Of a stretch of 64,000 nt of DNA, positions 1 through 10,895 are shown one piece after another. The stretch's first letter is position 1. Each line of letters begins with the position of its first letter. Source of the stretch: Dillenia suffruticosa (lineage: Eukaryota; Streptophyta; Magnoliopsida; Dilleniales; Dilleniaceae); contig JAVTVX010000004.1 of NCBI GenBank assembly GCA_033439265.1, forward strand, positions 14,087,701-14,151,700. Direction: 5' to 3'. The notes beneath the pieces were generated by a model. That model ran no database searches. It saw nothing but the letters and a program-made list of their open reading frames with translations, and was not told the DNA's origin. The position numbers and the translations under genes were made by a program.

Positions 1-940
1 CTTTTCTGGAAAAGTCAAGCAAGAGATCACATGCTTCTGAAACCCTTTGCTCCCTACAAAGTCCATCAACCAAAATTTCACATGTCACACTAGACAATTC
101 ACAGCCCAAGTCAAGCATCTCATAAGCCATTCCGATCCCTTCCTCCAACCTCCTCTCTTTAAACAACCCCTTAATAAGAGTGTTAAATGTAACTACATTA
201 GGCTCACATCCTTTGATTCTCATCTCTTTGAACAGCTTCAAACCAGACTCAAACTGTGAATTTCGGCAATAACTACTGATCATAATATTATAAGTGAAAA
301 CATCAGGTTTCACCCTATCTTTAGCCATTTGACTGTAAACATTGAGAGCTCTTTCGTGCTCTCTATGTCGAACAAAGCCATTAATCAAAGTGTTATACAA
401 GACAACACCTGGTCTCCCATCAATGGATCTCTTCGCAAGTTCAAAAGCATACAGGGCTTCATCCAATCTGCCAACCCTACAATGAGAATCAATTGCAAAT
501 TTAAAAGTTGATTCAGAATGAGGGCATGAGAATATGCCATCAGAGCATGGACATGGGTTTGATACCATGAGATCAAGGATAGTGCGAAGTTCATGGAAGC
601 GATTCGAGATAGCTAGGGTTTGAATCATCCACTTATAAGTGGAATGGTCATGGCGGAAAGAGTCAAAACGAGATGCCCAAAGGAAAATATGGATGTCCAA
701 GTGGGAGAAATGGGGATGATGGTAGAGCCTTTTCTGGAGGAAATGAAGGAGATCTTGGGGCGTGAAGGAGGGTTTCAGGTGGGATGAAATGAAATGTTGG
801 AAATTGGAAGGCTGTGCGATGGAAAGAGATACTGTTGGAAGAGGAATAGTAAAGGCAGAGGATGTTGGCAGGGAAGGACTTAAAGGAGATGAACGCTGAA
901 GAGCCTTAGTAGTGACCTTTGAGAGTCTTTTGGCAGCCAT
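1..940 (-). CDS. P-class pentatricopeptide repeat protein, 3' end outside window
   Basis: The minus-strand frame is open from an ATG at 938-940 to the window edge, giving 313 codons without a stop or intron. The N-terminus (residues 1-45) is rich in Ser, Thr, Lys and Arg with few acidic residues, as in an organellar transit peptide, so mitochondrial or plastid import is inferred. PPR units follow from about residue 179, each near 35 residues: they begin VVLYNTLINGF, DVFTYNIMISSYC, NVVTFNTLIKGL and SSVTCEILVDGL. There is no sign of PLS, E or DYW motifs in the visible part, so it reads as a P-class RNA-binding protein acting in organelle RNA stability, splicing or translation. The ATG is the first after an in-frame upstream TGA near 1080. 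This is the only host-like gene in the window and its frame is intact; its specific RNA target cannot be read from the sequence. Confidence 0.93.
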   Translation of the reverse strand, partial: MAAKRLSKVTTKALQRSSPLSPSLPTSSAFTIPLPTVSLSIAQPSNFQHFISSHLKPSFTPQDLLHFLQKRLYHHPHFSHLDIHIFLWASRFDSFRHDHSTYKWMIQTLAISNRFHELRTILDLMVSNPCPCSDGIFSCPHSESTFKFAIDSHCRVGRLDEALYAFELAKRSIDGRPGVVLYNTLINGFVRHREHERALNVYSQMAKDRVKPDVFTYNIMISSYCRNSQFESGLKLFKEMRIKGCEPNVVTFNTLIKGLFKERRLEEGIGMAYEMLDLGCELSSVTCEILVDGLCREQRVSEACDLLLDFSRK

Positions 941-1164
941 ATAAGAGTCAAATCGACTGGTCTTCGTCTTGTTCGACACCACCAATCCGCAGAAGCTGTC
1001 GCTGTGAACGACCTTGATGACCCGAGCTATCTTCTTCCTGAAATCGCCCAACTTACTTCTCCTTTCAGGTCTTCATCCTAATGAGTCGCCGCATACTTCG
1101 CCAAAACTGTTCAAGCTTGAAGCATCTCTCCGTGTCTCGAAAACCTTCTCTCGTCCCACCATCA

Positions 1165-1173
1165 AAACCCTAA
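1165..1173 (-). promoter_or_regulatory. Telo-box (AAACCCTAA) upstream of the PPR gene
   Basis: AAACCCTAA is read on the plus strand, which is TTAGGGTTT in the orientation of the PPR gene, about 225 bases upstream of its ATG. Telo-boxes are known from promoters and leaders of plant housekeeping genes. A functional role here is inference from position. Confidence 0.4.
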
Positions 1174-1348
1174 TCCTTGATCAGAATTCGATAATAATTC
1201 AACTTTGCCAACTAAAGAGAAAAAAAAAATGTTGCCCCATATATATATTTTTTGGTAAATAAAATTATTCAGATTGCGTTTCGATGTTGCCCCATATACA
1301 CACACTTCAAAAGTCTTGATCAGGTTCCTCTGTCTCTCTCTCAAGGAT

Positions 1349-1349
<1 letters not shown>

Positions 1350-1396
<47 letters not shown>
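1350..1396. repeat. Poly-T tract, 47 nt
   Basis: An uninterrupted run of T. Read on the minus strand it is a poly-A run, and it lies downstream of the minus-strand LINE that ends near 2010. It could be the LINE tail with a 3' UTR of about 600 bases, the tail of a separate retroposon, or a plain homopolymer repeat. No flanking target duplication was found. Confidence 0.6.
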
Positions 1397-1399
<3 letters not shown>

Positions 1400-2009
1400 T
1401 GAAATCATCGAAACTAAAACTGTTCGATGAAAAAAAAAATATTTAATGAAACACCACAAAGACCGCGTCTCAAGTGCATCTATCAACGAGATCTTAGTTA
1501 TAAAAAATGGTCATCTTAGATGTAGAGGCCTAAGCACAAAATGGATGGGTTACAAGCACCTTTCCCAACCATAGATCCAACACTGAGCCTCCCATAGACT
1601 TGCTTAATTTGAACCTTTTTTTCTTTTTTTATTCTAAGGTGTATTTATCACTAATATTATCCGCGTTACTTGATTCAAACACTATAGGTTTTATTTTAGA
1701 TATTGACTCTCCTCACATCTTTTTTCTATTCCGAAAACTCAAGAGAGTTTAGTATTCAATTATTATACCCACGACACATTGGTAATTTTGAATCTTGTTT
1801 GATGATTCGTAAAGGACCTACAATCATCAATAATAGGGGAGAACACCAAACTTCAATGAGTGTACCAGTAAAATACTACATTCTTTTATTTATAAGTTTC
1901 GTTGAGACATGAGAATGAGAAAATTGATTTGGGAGATTCAATCACTTAATGAGTTTTATAATATTTGGATCGAATTAGTCGGATAAAATTCAAATACCTA
2001 TTAGTGAAA
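1397..2009. other. Gene-free stretch between poly-T and LINE remnant
   Basis: AT-rich sequence with no coherent ORF, repeat array or recognisable element terminus. It may hold the 3' untranslated part of the LINE. Confidence 0.4.
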
Positions 2010-2326
2010 ACCAAATAAAAAAATATGAGAGAACTTCTTATGATAATTGGAAGAAGAATAAGTCACCAACGGACAGTTGGTGCAGCGGATAGGTTGTTGT
2101 ATCAATTAACTAAGATGACGAAGTCGACTTGTGATTTGGACATGGAGTTGAAAATGTTAGGAGACTCCTACCCCCTTAAGAAGGATCTCAGTCGATAAAA
2201 CTCCGGATACCGAGTGGTGAACCGAGTCTAAGGGCACAAAAAAAAAAGAAGAAATAAGTGTTAAAGCCCAATTGCAATTATTAAAGCCCTCCAAGAGTTC
2301 ATAATTCAGCTTCGGGGTAGAGGCCC

Positions 2327-2975
2327 TGCCCTAGTTGCAGTCGAAAGCCATAACCTGTCTCTGAAGATGGTCTTTAATGACTCCTGAACCAGCCTGCCTT
2401 GGTTGCCAAGAGTAGACCCACTGTATTTTTTTCTGGGTTTTACTAAAGTTGGAGGGAGGGAGGGAGGGGGGAGTGAGAGAGAAAGAGATAGAGAGAGGGA
2501 GGAAGGGAGGGAGGGAGGGGGAGAGAGAGTGAGAGAGAGAGAGAGATGACAATGGCAGAGATATTGTAACCCATCTGTATTTAAGAACCAACCCAGAGGA
2601 GAAGGCTCCAAGTAGAAATGTATTACTTTTTTTTTTGTTAGACAAAAATTTGAACCCTAGATTTTAGGGTTAAAAAAGGGTGATTGTAATCACTAGACTG
2701 TCCTTTTGGAGACAATGATGTATTACTCTTCTCCTTAACAAATGAGCAGGAGTCTTATGCTTAAGGGAAAAGAACTCTCTGCATTTATACAAGGCTGCTT
2801 CCAAATGCTACTCCTTGGCCAAGGGAGACTTTCAAAACACAACTTTGTTTATAAAGCACCAAAATGAGTGTAATACACAAACAAATGGAAAGAGATAAGG
2901 TAGGTTATACTGCAACAAGACATTAAAGCAAGCGTTACGCTTTAACCAGCAATCAAAATTATATATAAAGGAATC
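2327..2975 (-). repeat. Tandem duplication in LINE, copy 1 (linker + RNase H start)
   Basis: This copy is highly similar along its length to 2977-3485 and directly head-to-tail with it; both end in GAATC. On the minus strand it encodes the linker ending WCFINKVVF and the RNase H start with DGLQ/GNQGR. It differs from copy 2 by 153 extra bases (2421-2573) that include the GA-rich microsatellite and are flanked by the 5-bp direct repeat ACCCA. Confidence 0.85.
2451..2546. repeat. GGGA/GA-rich microsatellite
   Basis: Alternating GGGA and GA units form a purine-rich simple repeat inside copy 1 of the LINE duplication and are absent from copy 2. The Ser/Leu/Pro-rich ORFs seen on the opposite strand are artefacts of this repeat. 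Confidence 0.9.
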
Positions 2976-2976
2976 C

Positions 2977-3485
2977 AGCCCAAGTTGCAGCCGAAACCCA
3001 TAACCTGTCTCCGAAGATGGTCTTTGATGACTCTTGCACCAGCTTGCCTCGATTGCCAAGAGTAGACCCATCTGTATTTAAGAACTAACTTAGAGGAGAG
3101 GGCTCCAAGTAGAAATGTATTACTTTTTTTTTTTTTGTTATACAAGGATTTAGACCCTAGATTTCAGATTTCAAGGTTGGGAAAAGGGGATTGTGACCAC
3201 CTAACTGTCTCCTTGGGGACAGAAATATATTACTCTTCTCCTTAACAAGTGAGCAGGAGTCTTATGCTTAAGGGAAAAGAACCCTCTGCATTTATACAAG
3301 GCTGCTTCCAAAATGGTTCTACTCCTTGGCCAAGGGAGACTTTCAAACACAACTCTGTTTATAAAGCACCAAAATGAGTGTAAAACATAAACAAATAGAA
3401 AGAGATAAGATAGGTTATACTGCAACAAGATATTAAAGCAAGCGTTATGCTTTAACCAGCAATCAAAATTAGATATAAAGGAATC
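2977..3485 (-). repeat. Tandem duplication in LINE, copy 2
   Basis: Second head-to-tail copy of the LINE linker/RNase H segment. The minus strand reads a linker ending WCFINRVVFES, then LNTDGSTLGNRGK of the RNase H fold, with a frame change in the following bases. It lacks the 153-base insert of copy 1. It lies next to the zf-RVT block, so it is probably the original position. Confidence 0.85.
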
Positions 3486-3499
3486 AACTAGGAGGTTCT

Positions 3500-3941
3500 A
3501 CAACCCCCAAAGAGTCCATATCTGATGAGGAACATTGCAATCCCTGAAAATATGTAAAGGACTTTTGGTAGCAGCCTAACAGGATTGACAAAAAAGAGGG
3601 ACTCTAAAGCCAAAGTTAGATAGGAGATCCTTAATGGCAATCCTTTAAAGAGCATAGAGCCAAAGAGAAAATTTTAGCCCGTGTTGAATATTGGCTTTAA
3701 AAATACAATCCCAATTCTCTTTCTTACTACCCAGACTATTCCTAATATCAATCATAGCAAGTCTATAAGCAGCAGTAGCATCAAAGGAGACTGAGTCATT
3801 CATGTTCCACAAAAAAAACTCATCCGACCTGCTATGAAATCTATTAATAGGTATGGCTTTAATAAAATGTCCGACATTTCTAAACAACTCAAAAGAGAGG
3901 GTTTCCAAGTTCCAAGCACTATTTATTAGCAACTCTTGCAC
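3500..3941 (-). pseudogene. LINE zinc-binding RT domain (zf-RVT) fragment
   Basis: The minus-strand translation shows a block with WNMNDSVSFDATAAYRLAM and then WDCIFKANIQHGLKFSLWL, the hallmark of the zinc-binding region behind plant LINE reverse transcriptases. A second block downstream, in the same direction, has AIKDLLSNFGFRVPLFCQSC and then LHIFRDCNVPHQIW, the remaining cysteine-containing part. One internal stop and a frame change separate them. The position between RT and RNase H is as expected for this family. Confidence 0.75.
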
Positions 3942-4326
3942 ATATTTCTTATCTTTATCCCTTTGCAGAGGTCCACAATATGGCTTTTCAGGGGTTTATA
4001 TTTTAACTAGCTGTTCTTTCCAAGCAGCTAATGGCATGCCATGTTAAATGCCAGACTTTTCTAGCTTCGCCACACAGGGGAACCATATGTTTCAAGTCTT
4101 TGATTTCTAGTATCTCCTCTCAGATATTTCTTACAGGCCCAGGATGTCCATTTATTTTTATCATTTGAGCTGATTTTTTAATTGATTTTTTGTCATGGCT
4201 GCCATGTTGCTTTTATTAAGGGCACCCCAAGACCTCTATCTCTTTTCTGTTTGACCATTCTCTCCTGGTGCACAAGATGAATCTTCCTATTATTTCCGTT
4301 GGATCCCCAAATGAAGTCCCTATTGA

Positions 4327-4817
4327 TCATATTAAGCTCATTTGTAATTTGTGTAGGCAACAAAGTACATTGAGCATAATAGTTACAGATCGGAGAGTAG
4401 AAACTCTACTGGCTAGAGACAAATAATTAGATTTCCAATTGGCCAATTTTGCCTTTACCTTCTCAATGGTAAACCTAAAAGCATACTGGTCATTCCTCTT
4501 TGCACCAACAAGGAATCCTAGGTAATTACAAAAATCAACAGACGCGGGAGTACCTAATACATCACACAATCAGCTCCTAGTTACAGTGAAGATATTTGAA
4601 GAGACAATGACTTTACTCTTATCCAAATTAACATAAAGACTGATGGAGTGCAAAAGGCTTGCAAAACTTCATTAACTATGAATCATTGTTCCTACTCAGT
4701 GCTATGAGACAAAACCATGTCATCAGCAAATATCAAATGAGAGATCTTACAAGAACAACTCCTTATATTTAAGGGTCTCTGATCCCTGTTTTCACATGCT
4801 TTGTAACTACTCGCTAT
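4327..4817 (-). pseudogene. LINE reverse transcriptase fragment
   Basis: The minus-strand translation contains HLIFADDMVLSHSTE (around 4690-4735), the catalytic FADD box of LINE reverse transcriptases. Downstream, at 4327-4569, comes a stretch with YLGFLVGAKRN and KVKAKLANWKSNYLSLASR, which matches the conserved RT C-terminal segment just before the zf-RVT domain. Frames are broken between the two blocks. The N-terminal RT motifs are absent because the element is interrupted at 4817. It can no longer give a working polymerase. Confidence 0.8.
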
Positions 4818-6794
4818 TGTAACACCAAAAAAAATGGAGAATAGAAAAGCGAAGTCCACCCCCACTTATTCTCTCTTTTCCTCCCCCACTTTTTCCTATT
4901 CTCATCATCGGAAACCCCATCCCCTCTCTCATTCTCTCCCGCTCGATTCACACACTCTCTCTCCCTCTCTCTTTGCTCCCTTCAAGATCAACCAAGTCTG
5001 AACAAAGACTCATACATTTAGGCTTCCAACCCTCAAACAAACTTGAGATAGTGTAATTCTAGTGAGAGATTAAGAGTTCTAGATAGAAAAATCTAGGATT
5101 TTGGTGACTCAACTTGAGTTCTTGGTTCAACTATGAGATTAAGTAATTTTCTCATCATTTTCATGGATTTGGCTCTATTAATCATGAAATTGATTTTAAT
5201 GATTGTACTTTGAGATTTTGTAGAGAGAGAAAAGTTAAAGTTTTGTTGTGACTCGACTTTGGGGCAAAATTGGTCATTCTATTTGAGGTATGTCATTTGC
5301 CTCAACTAAGAATAGTGTTGTTTACACAAGTATTTGAATTTTAGGGTGAGAGTTGGAAGACTTAAATTAGAAATTTAGATCTAGGGTTTATATTATGTTG
5401 AAATTAGTGAAAATCTTTATTGAAGAATTGTTTCCTTCGATCCATGAAAGGATTTGAATATGACTTGGTAACTTTGGAAATTTGGGTTACGAAGAATTGG
5501 GAAAAAAGAAAGAAAAATTGGTTAACCCTAATATTGAGATATATTTAAGTAATGAAATTATATTTATTGTCATAGGTTGAGATAATTGAAAGTTTATGAT
5601 GGATCAACTTAACTTATTATGGATTGAAAGTGTTAACCCTTTTGAGTGAATTGTATGTTATGCTTTAAATGAGTAAATATTTTATTTAATTTTCTAAAAT
5701 TATTTTTTAAAAAGATTTTGAATGGTTTTGAGTGTGTGGAATGCCATATACATGAAATTGTTGTGGTTATACATTTAATTTGTTGAAAATGAATTATGTG
5801 CCATTTTTATATCCGTTATATTGCAAAATTTGCCATTAATGACTTGAATTGAAATTTGTATAGTTATATTGGTATATAAAATTGTTGAAAAAGAATATTG
5901 TATATATTGATTTGGGGTGTGAGGATGAACCCTTATTAATGGTTATAGTCATTCTCTAGCCCTATGTGGCCTAATAGGGCTAACTTGGTTCCATTGGTCA
6001 AGGTTATGAGTATTTTGATAAATATAAAATGTATGAAAATCTCTTAGGCAGTTTCGCCCTTGATTATAGTAGACCAAAGTTGGACTTGTTTTTGGTATTT
6101 CCCCTTTGATTTGGAAAGTATGAATTATATTGGATATATAAATTTTATCTCATCATGATAATTGGATTTAGATGAAATCTTGATTTTTATGATAATCATT
6201 GATGTATTTGATTATGATAAAAAAGATTTTGGGAATATTATTTAATATATCCACACCAAACCTTCATTCGTTGTATAATATGTTATTCCACTTACTAAAT
6301 ATTGTTTATACTTATTCCTCCTATTTCATTTTATAGAGGAATTTATGTGTCAGACATTTTGGCTTATTTCTATTACCAGGTTTGGAGAGATTATTTTGTT
6401 GGAATCCAATAAATACTACTTTTTGATTTTATCTTGAGATAGTTGGTACGGAACATTTAGAGGAATTTTTTTTTGAAGTCCTTGCAACTTTAATTTGGTT
6501 ATGTTTTGTTGAACTTTCATTTTGATAACTTGTGTGAAATTTTACATGCCGATTTTATGGACATTCTACTTGGATCCCTTGTGAAGGGATTTTCATTTGA
6601 TTTTATGGATTTAATGTAAATCTTTGTGGGTTTGGATAGTCCATGTTGGTTTTTGGATGATTTGGATTGGATTTGAAAATATTAGAATTTTAGTAAATGT
6701 CTTGCTGTATCTCGAGACATGTAGAGGGGATCACGTGTGTCCTGAGGTAATATGGTGGCAGTCGCATGCTTGACCCGAGGGTCGGGGCATGACA
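4818..6794 (+). mobile_element. Solo LTR 1, Ty3/gypsy type
   Basis: It begins TGTAACACC and ends CGGGGCATGACA, the same terminal signatures as the LTRs of gypsy element A (26985-30321). A CT-rich leader follows the start, as in that LTR. No primer-binding site or internal sequence follows, so it is a solo LTR left by LTR-LTR recombination. The flanking 5-mers are GCTAT (4813-4817) and GTTAT (6795-6799), one transition apart, consistent with an aged target-site duplication. It is inserted in the LINE reverse transcriptase. Length 1977 bp. Confidence 0.8.
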
Positions 6795-6804
6795 GTTATC
6801 TAGA

Positions 6805-7128
6805 TGTCACAGCTCTAGTAAAGGAAATTAAACATACAAATGTATAATGAAACAACATAATTGTATATGCAACATTTGGATTTTTGAGAGTCGCTATTGT
6901 TGTGTACGATAATATGAAAGAAATGAGTTAAATAAAAGAAAATCAATAAATTTTCTTTTCTTGAAAAATTTGGCAAAATCTTCCCCTTTTAGAGATTGTT
7001 TAAATATGTTTGGTTAACATGAAAACCTGATAGAGCAATAGAAAATAATTCTATGATTAACAAACACATTAAAATTAATGTATCCCCTAATTGCGGTGTA
7101 CACATCTCGTCATACCATATAACCATAA
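6805..7128 (-). mobile_element. Gypsy-type LTR in minus orientation, left part (LTR 2)
   Basis: Read on the minus strand this segment ends with GAGCTGTGACA, the style of the other gypsy LTR ends here (CATGACA, GTGTGACA). It is interrupted at 7128 by copia element D and resumes after D's target duplication at 18365. The assignment rests on end motif and layout, not on a matching second LTR. Confidence 0.45.
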
Positions 7129-9024
7129 TGTTAACCTGGTAGAGTTTTAATGATGAAAGATTATAAAGAAAATAGTTTGAGAAAATAAGAAAACAGTTAG
7201 AAAATTCAAAAGTTTACAGTACAGGTCGATATTCTTAGAAAACACATCGACCTGTATCATTCACACACACACATATCGACCCGTTTGTTACCCTTGTCGA
7301 CCTGAGTTAAATAATTTCTATAAAAACAAATGTTTGAATACTTTGACCTATATAAGCACACATCGACCTGCACAATGAATGTCATATAAATCAAACATTC
7401 CAACACATCGACCTGAGCACAAATCTTGTTGACATGAAACTACAGGAACAGTGACATATCGACCAATTCACCTTAATACATCAACTAATTTCATTTGTGA
7501 ACAGTGACACATCAATTTGTTCTCTATACACATTAACTTGTTGGTTAGACACATCAACTTGATGACACTTGAGTCAGAAACACACTTCAACCTGTTCTTG
7601 TGCTTGTCGATCTAACCAAAACACATCAACCAATTTACTCACATGTCGACCAATTCAATAAATGAATAGTGACACATCAACTCTTGATGAACACATGTCG
7701 ACCTGTCTATTATGTTTCTGAAACAAACGCACATCAACATAGTAAAAGTCCTGTCGACCTACTGAGACACGTCGACCAATTAAATTACCCAGGTCTATCA
7801 ATTTTTATTTGCATAGTAAGATGTCAATGTATATAGTGAGTCCTGTTGACCTGATGTTCAATTGCTTATTAAAATACACATCGACCTATCAATTTCTTAT
7901 TGACACAATTCATACACATCAACCAATTGAGTTCTACACATCGACAAATTTATTACATGAATAGTAGCATGTTGATGCACTAAATTAGACTTGTCGACCT
8001 ACCTCTCACAAAATCAGAAAGATCACACATCGACACATCGACACGGTTGAAATGCTGTCAACACAAAGGAACACATCGACCCATCAAAAATCTCAAGTCC
8101 ACCAATTTTATTTGACACAGTCTCCTGTAGACCCAAAATAGTATCTTGTCGACCTGTTTGTGTAAAAATACACTAAGAAAGATTCAAATTTAGGTCGATG
8201 TTCTCAATAGTCTTGTCAACCTGCGTGTGTCAGAATTCAGATCTGCGAAACATTTTTGAACCTATCAAACGACTTCTTTTCTCGATCTCTGAAATATTTC
8301 CTATTCTATCAATACCAATGTTCAAATGTAGAGCAAACAAAGTCTGATTGACCCATTTAAAAGAGGCGCCAATAAAAAGAATGAAACTTCAGTGCGAATG
8401 AAGGAATAGTTGCAGGAGCTTTAATGACAGATATTAAATGTTAACATTTGAATGCAACTACCACCACCAACTCTCAATGGATCGATTCAATACCCTAATT
8501 AATTCAGAGAAGCAGAAGATGGTGGTAAGAAGAAGAGAGACATTACAAGAATTAAAAACTCTATTAAATATACTACAACAACTGGTCTCTGTGCACTTGA
8601 AAGTTCTATTTGTATTAAGTGTCTTTTTGAGATTTTTTTTTCTATCAAATTCGATGAAAGTAAACCTAAATTCTTGACTTTCTTTTATAGATTAATTTGA
8701 GTATCAAAGATTAAGGAGTGTGCGACACTGGCTTAAGTCTAGAAAATCCAAAAATTCGGTCTGTGTGAGATTGAATTGTAGTGCTCAGACGTAACACTGT
8801 TTGAGGTTTAACTTGAGCCTATAATCAAGTTTGTAAACAAACATTTAGAGAAAAATCCAGGGGAAGACTGGGAGTAGACGTATACCGGGTTTAGTGGAAC
8901 CATTATAAAAATTCTTGGTATCTTCCTTACTTGATTTCATTTACTGTCATAAAGTTTTAAAATTTAGAAATAGTCTAAAAAATCTATATTCAACTATTCA
9001 CCCCTCCCCTCTAATTAAATAACA
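7129..9024 (+). repeat. 5' LTR of copia D
   Basis: It starts TGTTAACCTGGTAGAG and ends AATAACA. The interior (about 7220-8225) is packed with degenerate short repeats around TCGACC. It matches the 3' LTR along its length, apart from about 28 bases near the end (about 8985-9015) that the 3' LTR lacks. Confidence 0.92.
7220..8225. repeat. Array of short TCGACC repeats in the 5' LTR
   Basis: Dozens of copies of ACATCGACCTG, TGTCGACCTG and decayed forms (ACATCAACC, CATTGACC) are spaced irregularly, mostly in one direction. Opposite-direction copies (CAGGTCGAT) sit at both edges, near 7223 and 8192. Most variants replace CpG with CpA or TpG, as expected after methylation and deamination. Confidence 0.8.
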
Positions 9025-9025
9025 A

Positions 9026-9038
9026 TTGATATCGGAGC
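9026..9038 (+). promoter_or_regulatory. Primer-binding site of copia D (degenerate iMet type)
   Basis: TTGATATCGGAGC lies two bases after the LTR end and differs at few positions from the usual plant initiator-Met site TGGTATCAGAGC. Position and similarity make this the priming site for minus-strand synthesis in the ancestor. Confidence 0.75.
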
Positions 9039-9082
9039 GGATGTGTTGTCAAAGGCTTAACAGCTCAACACCAAAGATCCAA

Positions 9083-10895
9083 ATGGCAATTAACGGTGAC
9101 AATGTACCGGTGGAAGTTTGCTTAACCAACCATGCACCATTCTTTAATAGAAATAACTTCAGCTACTGGAAGCAAAGAATGCGCAACTTCATCATTGCAC
9201 AGGACCTAAATGTATGGGAAATTATCGAAGGAGTTGAATTCCCTACCGAAGAGATAGTTGGAGTTCATGTGCTGGTAAAATTGAAGTACATGACTGTGAA
9301 ACAAAGAAAAGCTTATCAGGCCAACTACAAAGCCATCAATCTTCTTCACCTTGCATTGAGTGTCAATGAATATAATCGAGTCTCTTCTTGCATAACAGCA
9401 AAGGAAATTTGGGAAAGACTAGAGACCACCTACGAAGGAATTGACCAAGTACGTAAGAGCAAAATCAGATTGCTGAAGCAAGAAATGAAGTCTTCAAGAT
9501 GAAAGATGGAGAAACAATCAATGAAACGATCACAAGATTTAATAAGGTAACAAATGAGAGCTTAGACTACTTGGAAAAGGAATCCCTCAAGAAGATATGG
9601 TGGACAAAATTCTGAGAAGTCTACCAAAGTCTTGGGAGCCCAATGTGACAACAATTGAGGAGTCCAAGAATCTTGAGACTTTGACAATGGATGAGCTTGT
9701 AGGATCCTTGATAACCCATGAGGTGAAGCTGAACGTGAAGGAACTAGCTAAAGAAAAAAGAGGCAAATGGGTAGTCTTGAAGGTTGATAATAAGGAAACC
9801 ACATCCAGTTCAGAAGAAGAAGAAGAAGAAGATGAAGAGGATGAAACTCTTCTGGTAAGAAAATTCAGAAAATTCATGATGAGGAAGAAAAACAAAAACA
9901 GGTCATTCTTCAAAAAACAAGAAAAGAAGGAAGAAATCAGATACTTTGAATGCAAGAAGCTGGGACACATGAAAGCTGACTGCTATTCTCTCAAAAAGGA
10001 TGATAAGAAGCACAAAAAGGACCGAAAAGAGAAGAAAAAGAAAAAGGCACTTGCTGTATGGAGTGATGAAGATTCAAGTTCAAGTGATGAAGAGCAAAAT
10101 TAGGAACAAACAAACATTTGTTTCATTGCAAATGAAGAATTTTCTAATAGTGAGGTAAACTCCACTCTCTATTCATCATGTTCTGAATCTGAAAAAGACT
10201 TTTCTATCTCTGAATTACATGAGGCTTTAGTAGAATTTCTAAAGGAATTAAAAAGACTTAAAAGGAAAAATAATCTGCTAAGGAAAGAGCTGGTTGAAAA
10301 TGTTAAAGTTTCAGAAAAATAAAAAAGTGAAGCAAATGAACTAAAAAGAAAAAATACTGAATTGGATTTGTACGTTGATGAACTTAAAAAGAAACTAAAT
10401 GTTGAATGTTCAAAAAAAGATAATGAAATTCTTGTAAATGAAAACATGCTTTTAAAGAAAAAATTAGAAAATTTGAAAGAAAAAAACAGTAAGTTGAACA
10501 TTGTCCTAATGAAATTCATTTTAGGTTAAGAAAAGTTAGATGCCGTGCTAGGAATTCAAAAAGCTATGCTTGATAAGGCAGGATTAGGACTCAACTCTAA
10601 CCAAACACAAAAAAGATTGCATAGATTCTTTGTGTTAAGCTCTGAAAATGCCAAACTAGAAAGATATCACACATGCATGAAAGTTGGGCATAAATATGAA
10701 ATCTGCAGATTTAGAAACATGGCTTTAAACAAAACTAAGAAACCAAGAGCACAAATCAGACTTGCATCCACTGTAAGAAAAATGAATACTCAATTTATGA
10801 TTGCTGGTTTCTGAACTCCTCAAGAACAACCTTAACATGGATCCCCAAAGATAAATTCATTACTAACTCAGCTGGACACATAAAGATATGGGTAC
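9083..10895 (+). pseudogene. Copia D gag (capsid, zinc knuckle, coiled coil), broken
   Basis: The likely start is the ATG at 9083, which opens MAINGDNVPVEV and leads into the copia gag domain (YWKQRMRNFI, then AKEIWERLETTYEG). The frame shifts near 9490 and again near 9590, then runs to 10103. That part has an acidic EEEEEEDEEDE patch and a zinc knuckle YFECKKLGHMKADC whose first Cys is Tyr. From about 10150 to 10520 comes a Lys/Glu/Leu-rich coiled coil with one stop, followed by a second degenerate knuckle (HTCMKVGHKYEIC). This layout is characteristic of SIRE-type gag. Gag would form the virus-like particle; with at least two frameshifts this copy cannot. Confidence 0.85.

Larger units (their letters stand above)
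2010..4817 (-). mobile_element. Decayed LINE (non-LTR retrotransposon), ORF2 portion
   Basis: On the minus strand the pieces of a plant L1-type ORF2 occur in order: reverse transcriptase with a FADD box (about 4735), the RT C-terminal region, a zinc-binding RT domain (zf-RVT), a linker, and an RNase H domain beginning LNTDGS. The order and motifs are those of plant LINEs that carry RNase H. All frames are broken. The 5' part of ORF2 (endonuclease and early RT) is missing: the element is cut at 4817 by the solo LTR that starts at 4818. The linker/RNase H segment is present twice in tandem. The 3' end is uncertain; weak RNase H-like similarity fades near 2010. Confidence 0.75.

Noticed and set aside
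1014-1262. Plus-strand ORF of 82 codons as a gene divergent from PPR
   Set aside because: It lies in the leader and promoter of the PPR gene, shows no domain, and ends in low-complexity sequence.
2306-2645. Ser/Leu/Pro-rich ORFs of about 100 codons on the minus strand
   Set aside because: They translate the GGGA/GA microsatellite; the real coding remnant there is LINE RNase H in other frames.
7220-8225. CRISPR-like repeat array
   Set aside because: Repeat spacing is irregular, units are about 6-11 bases and degenerate, no spacers of uniform length exist, and the array lies inside a eukaryotic LTR.
10169-10519. Phe/Ser-rich minus-strand ORF of 116 codons
   Set aside because: Antisense shadow of the Lys/Glu-rich coiled coil in copia D gag.
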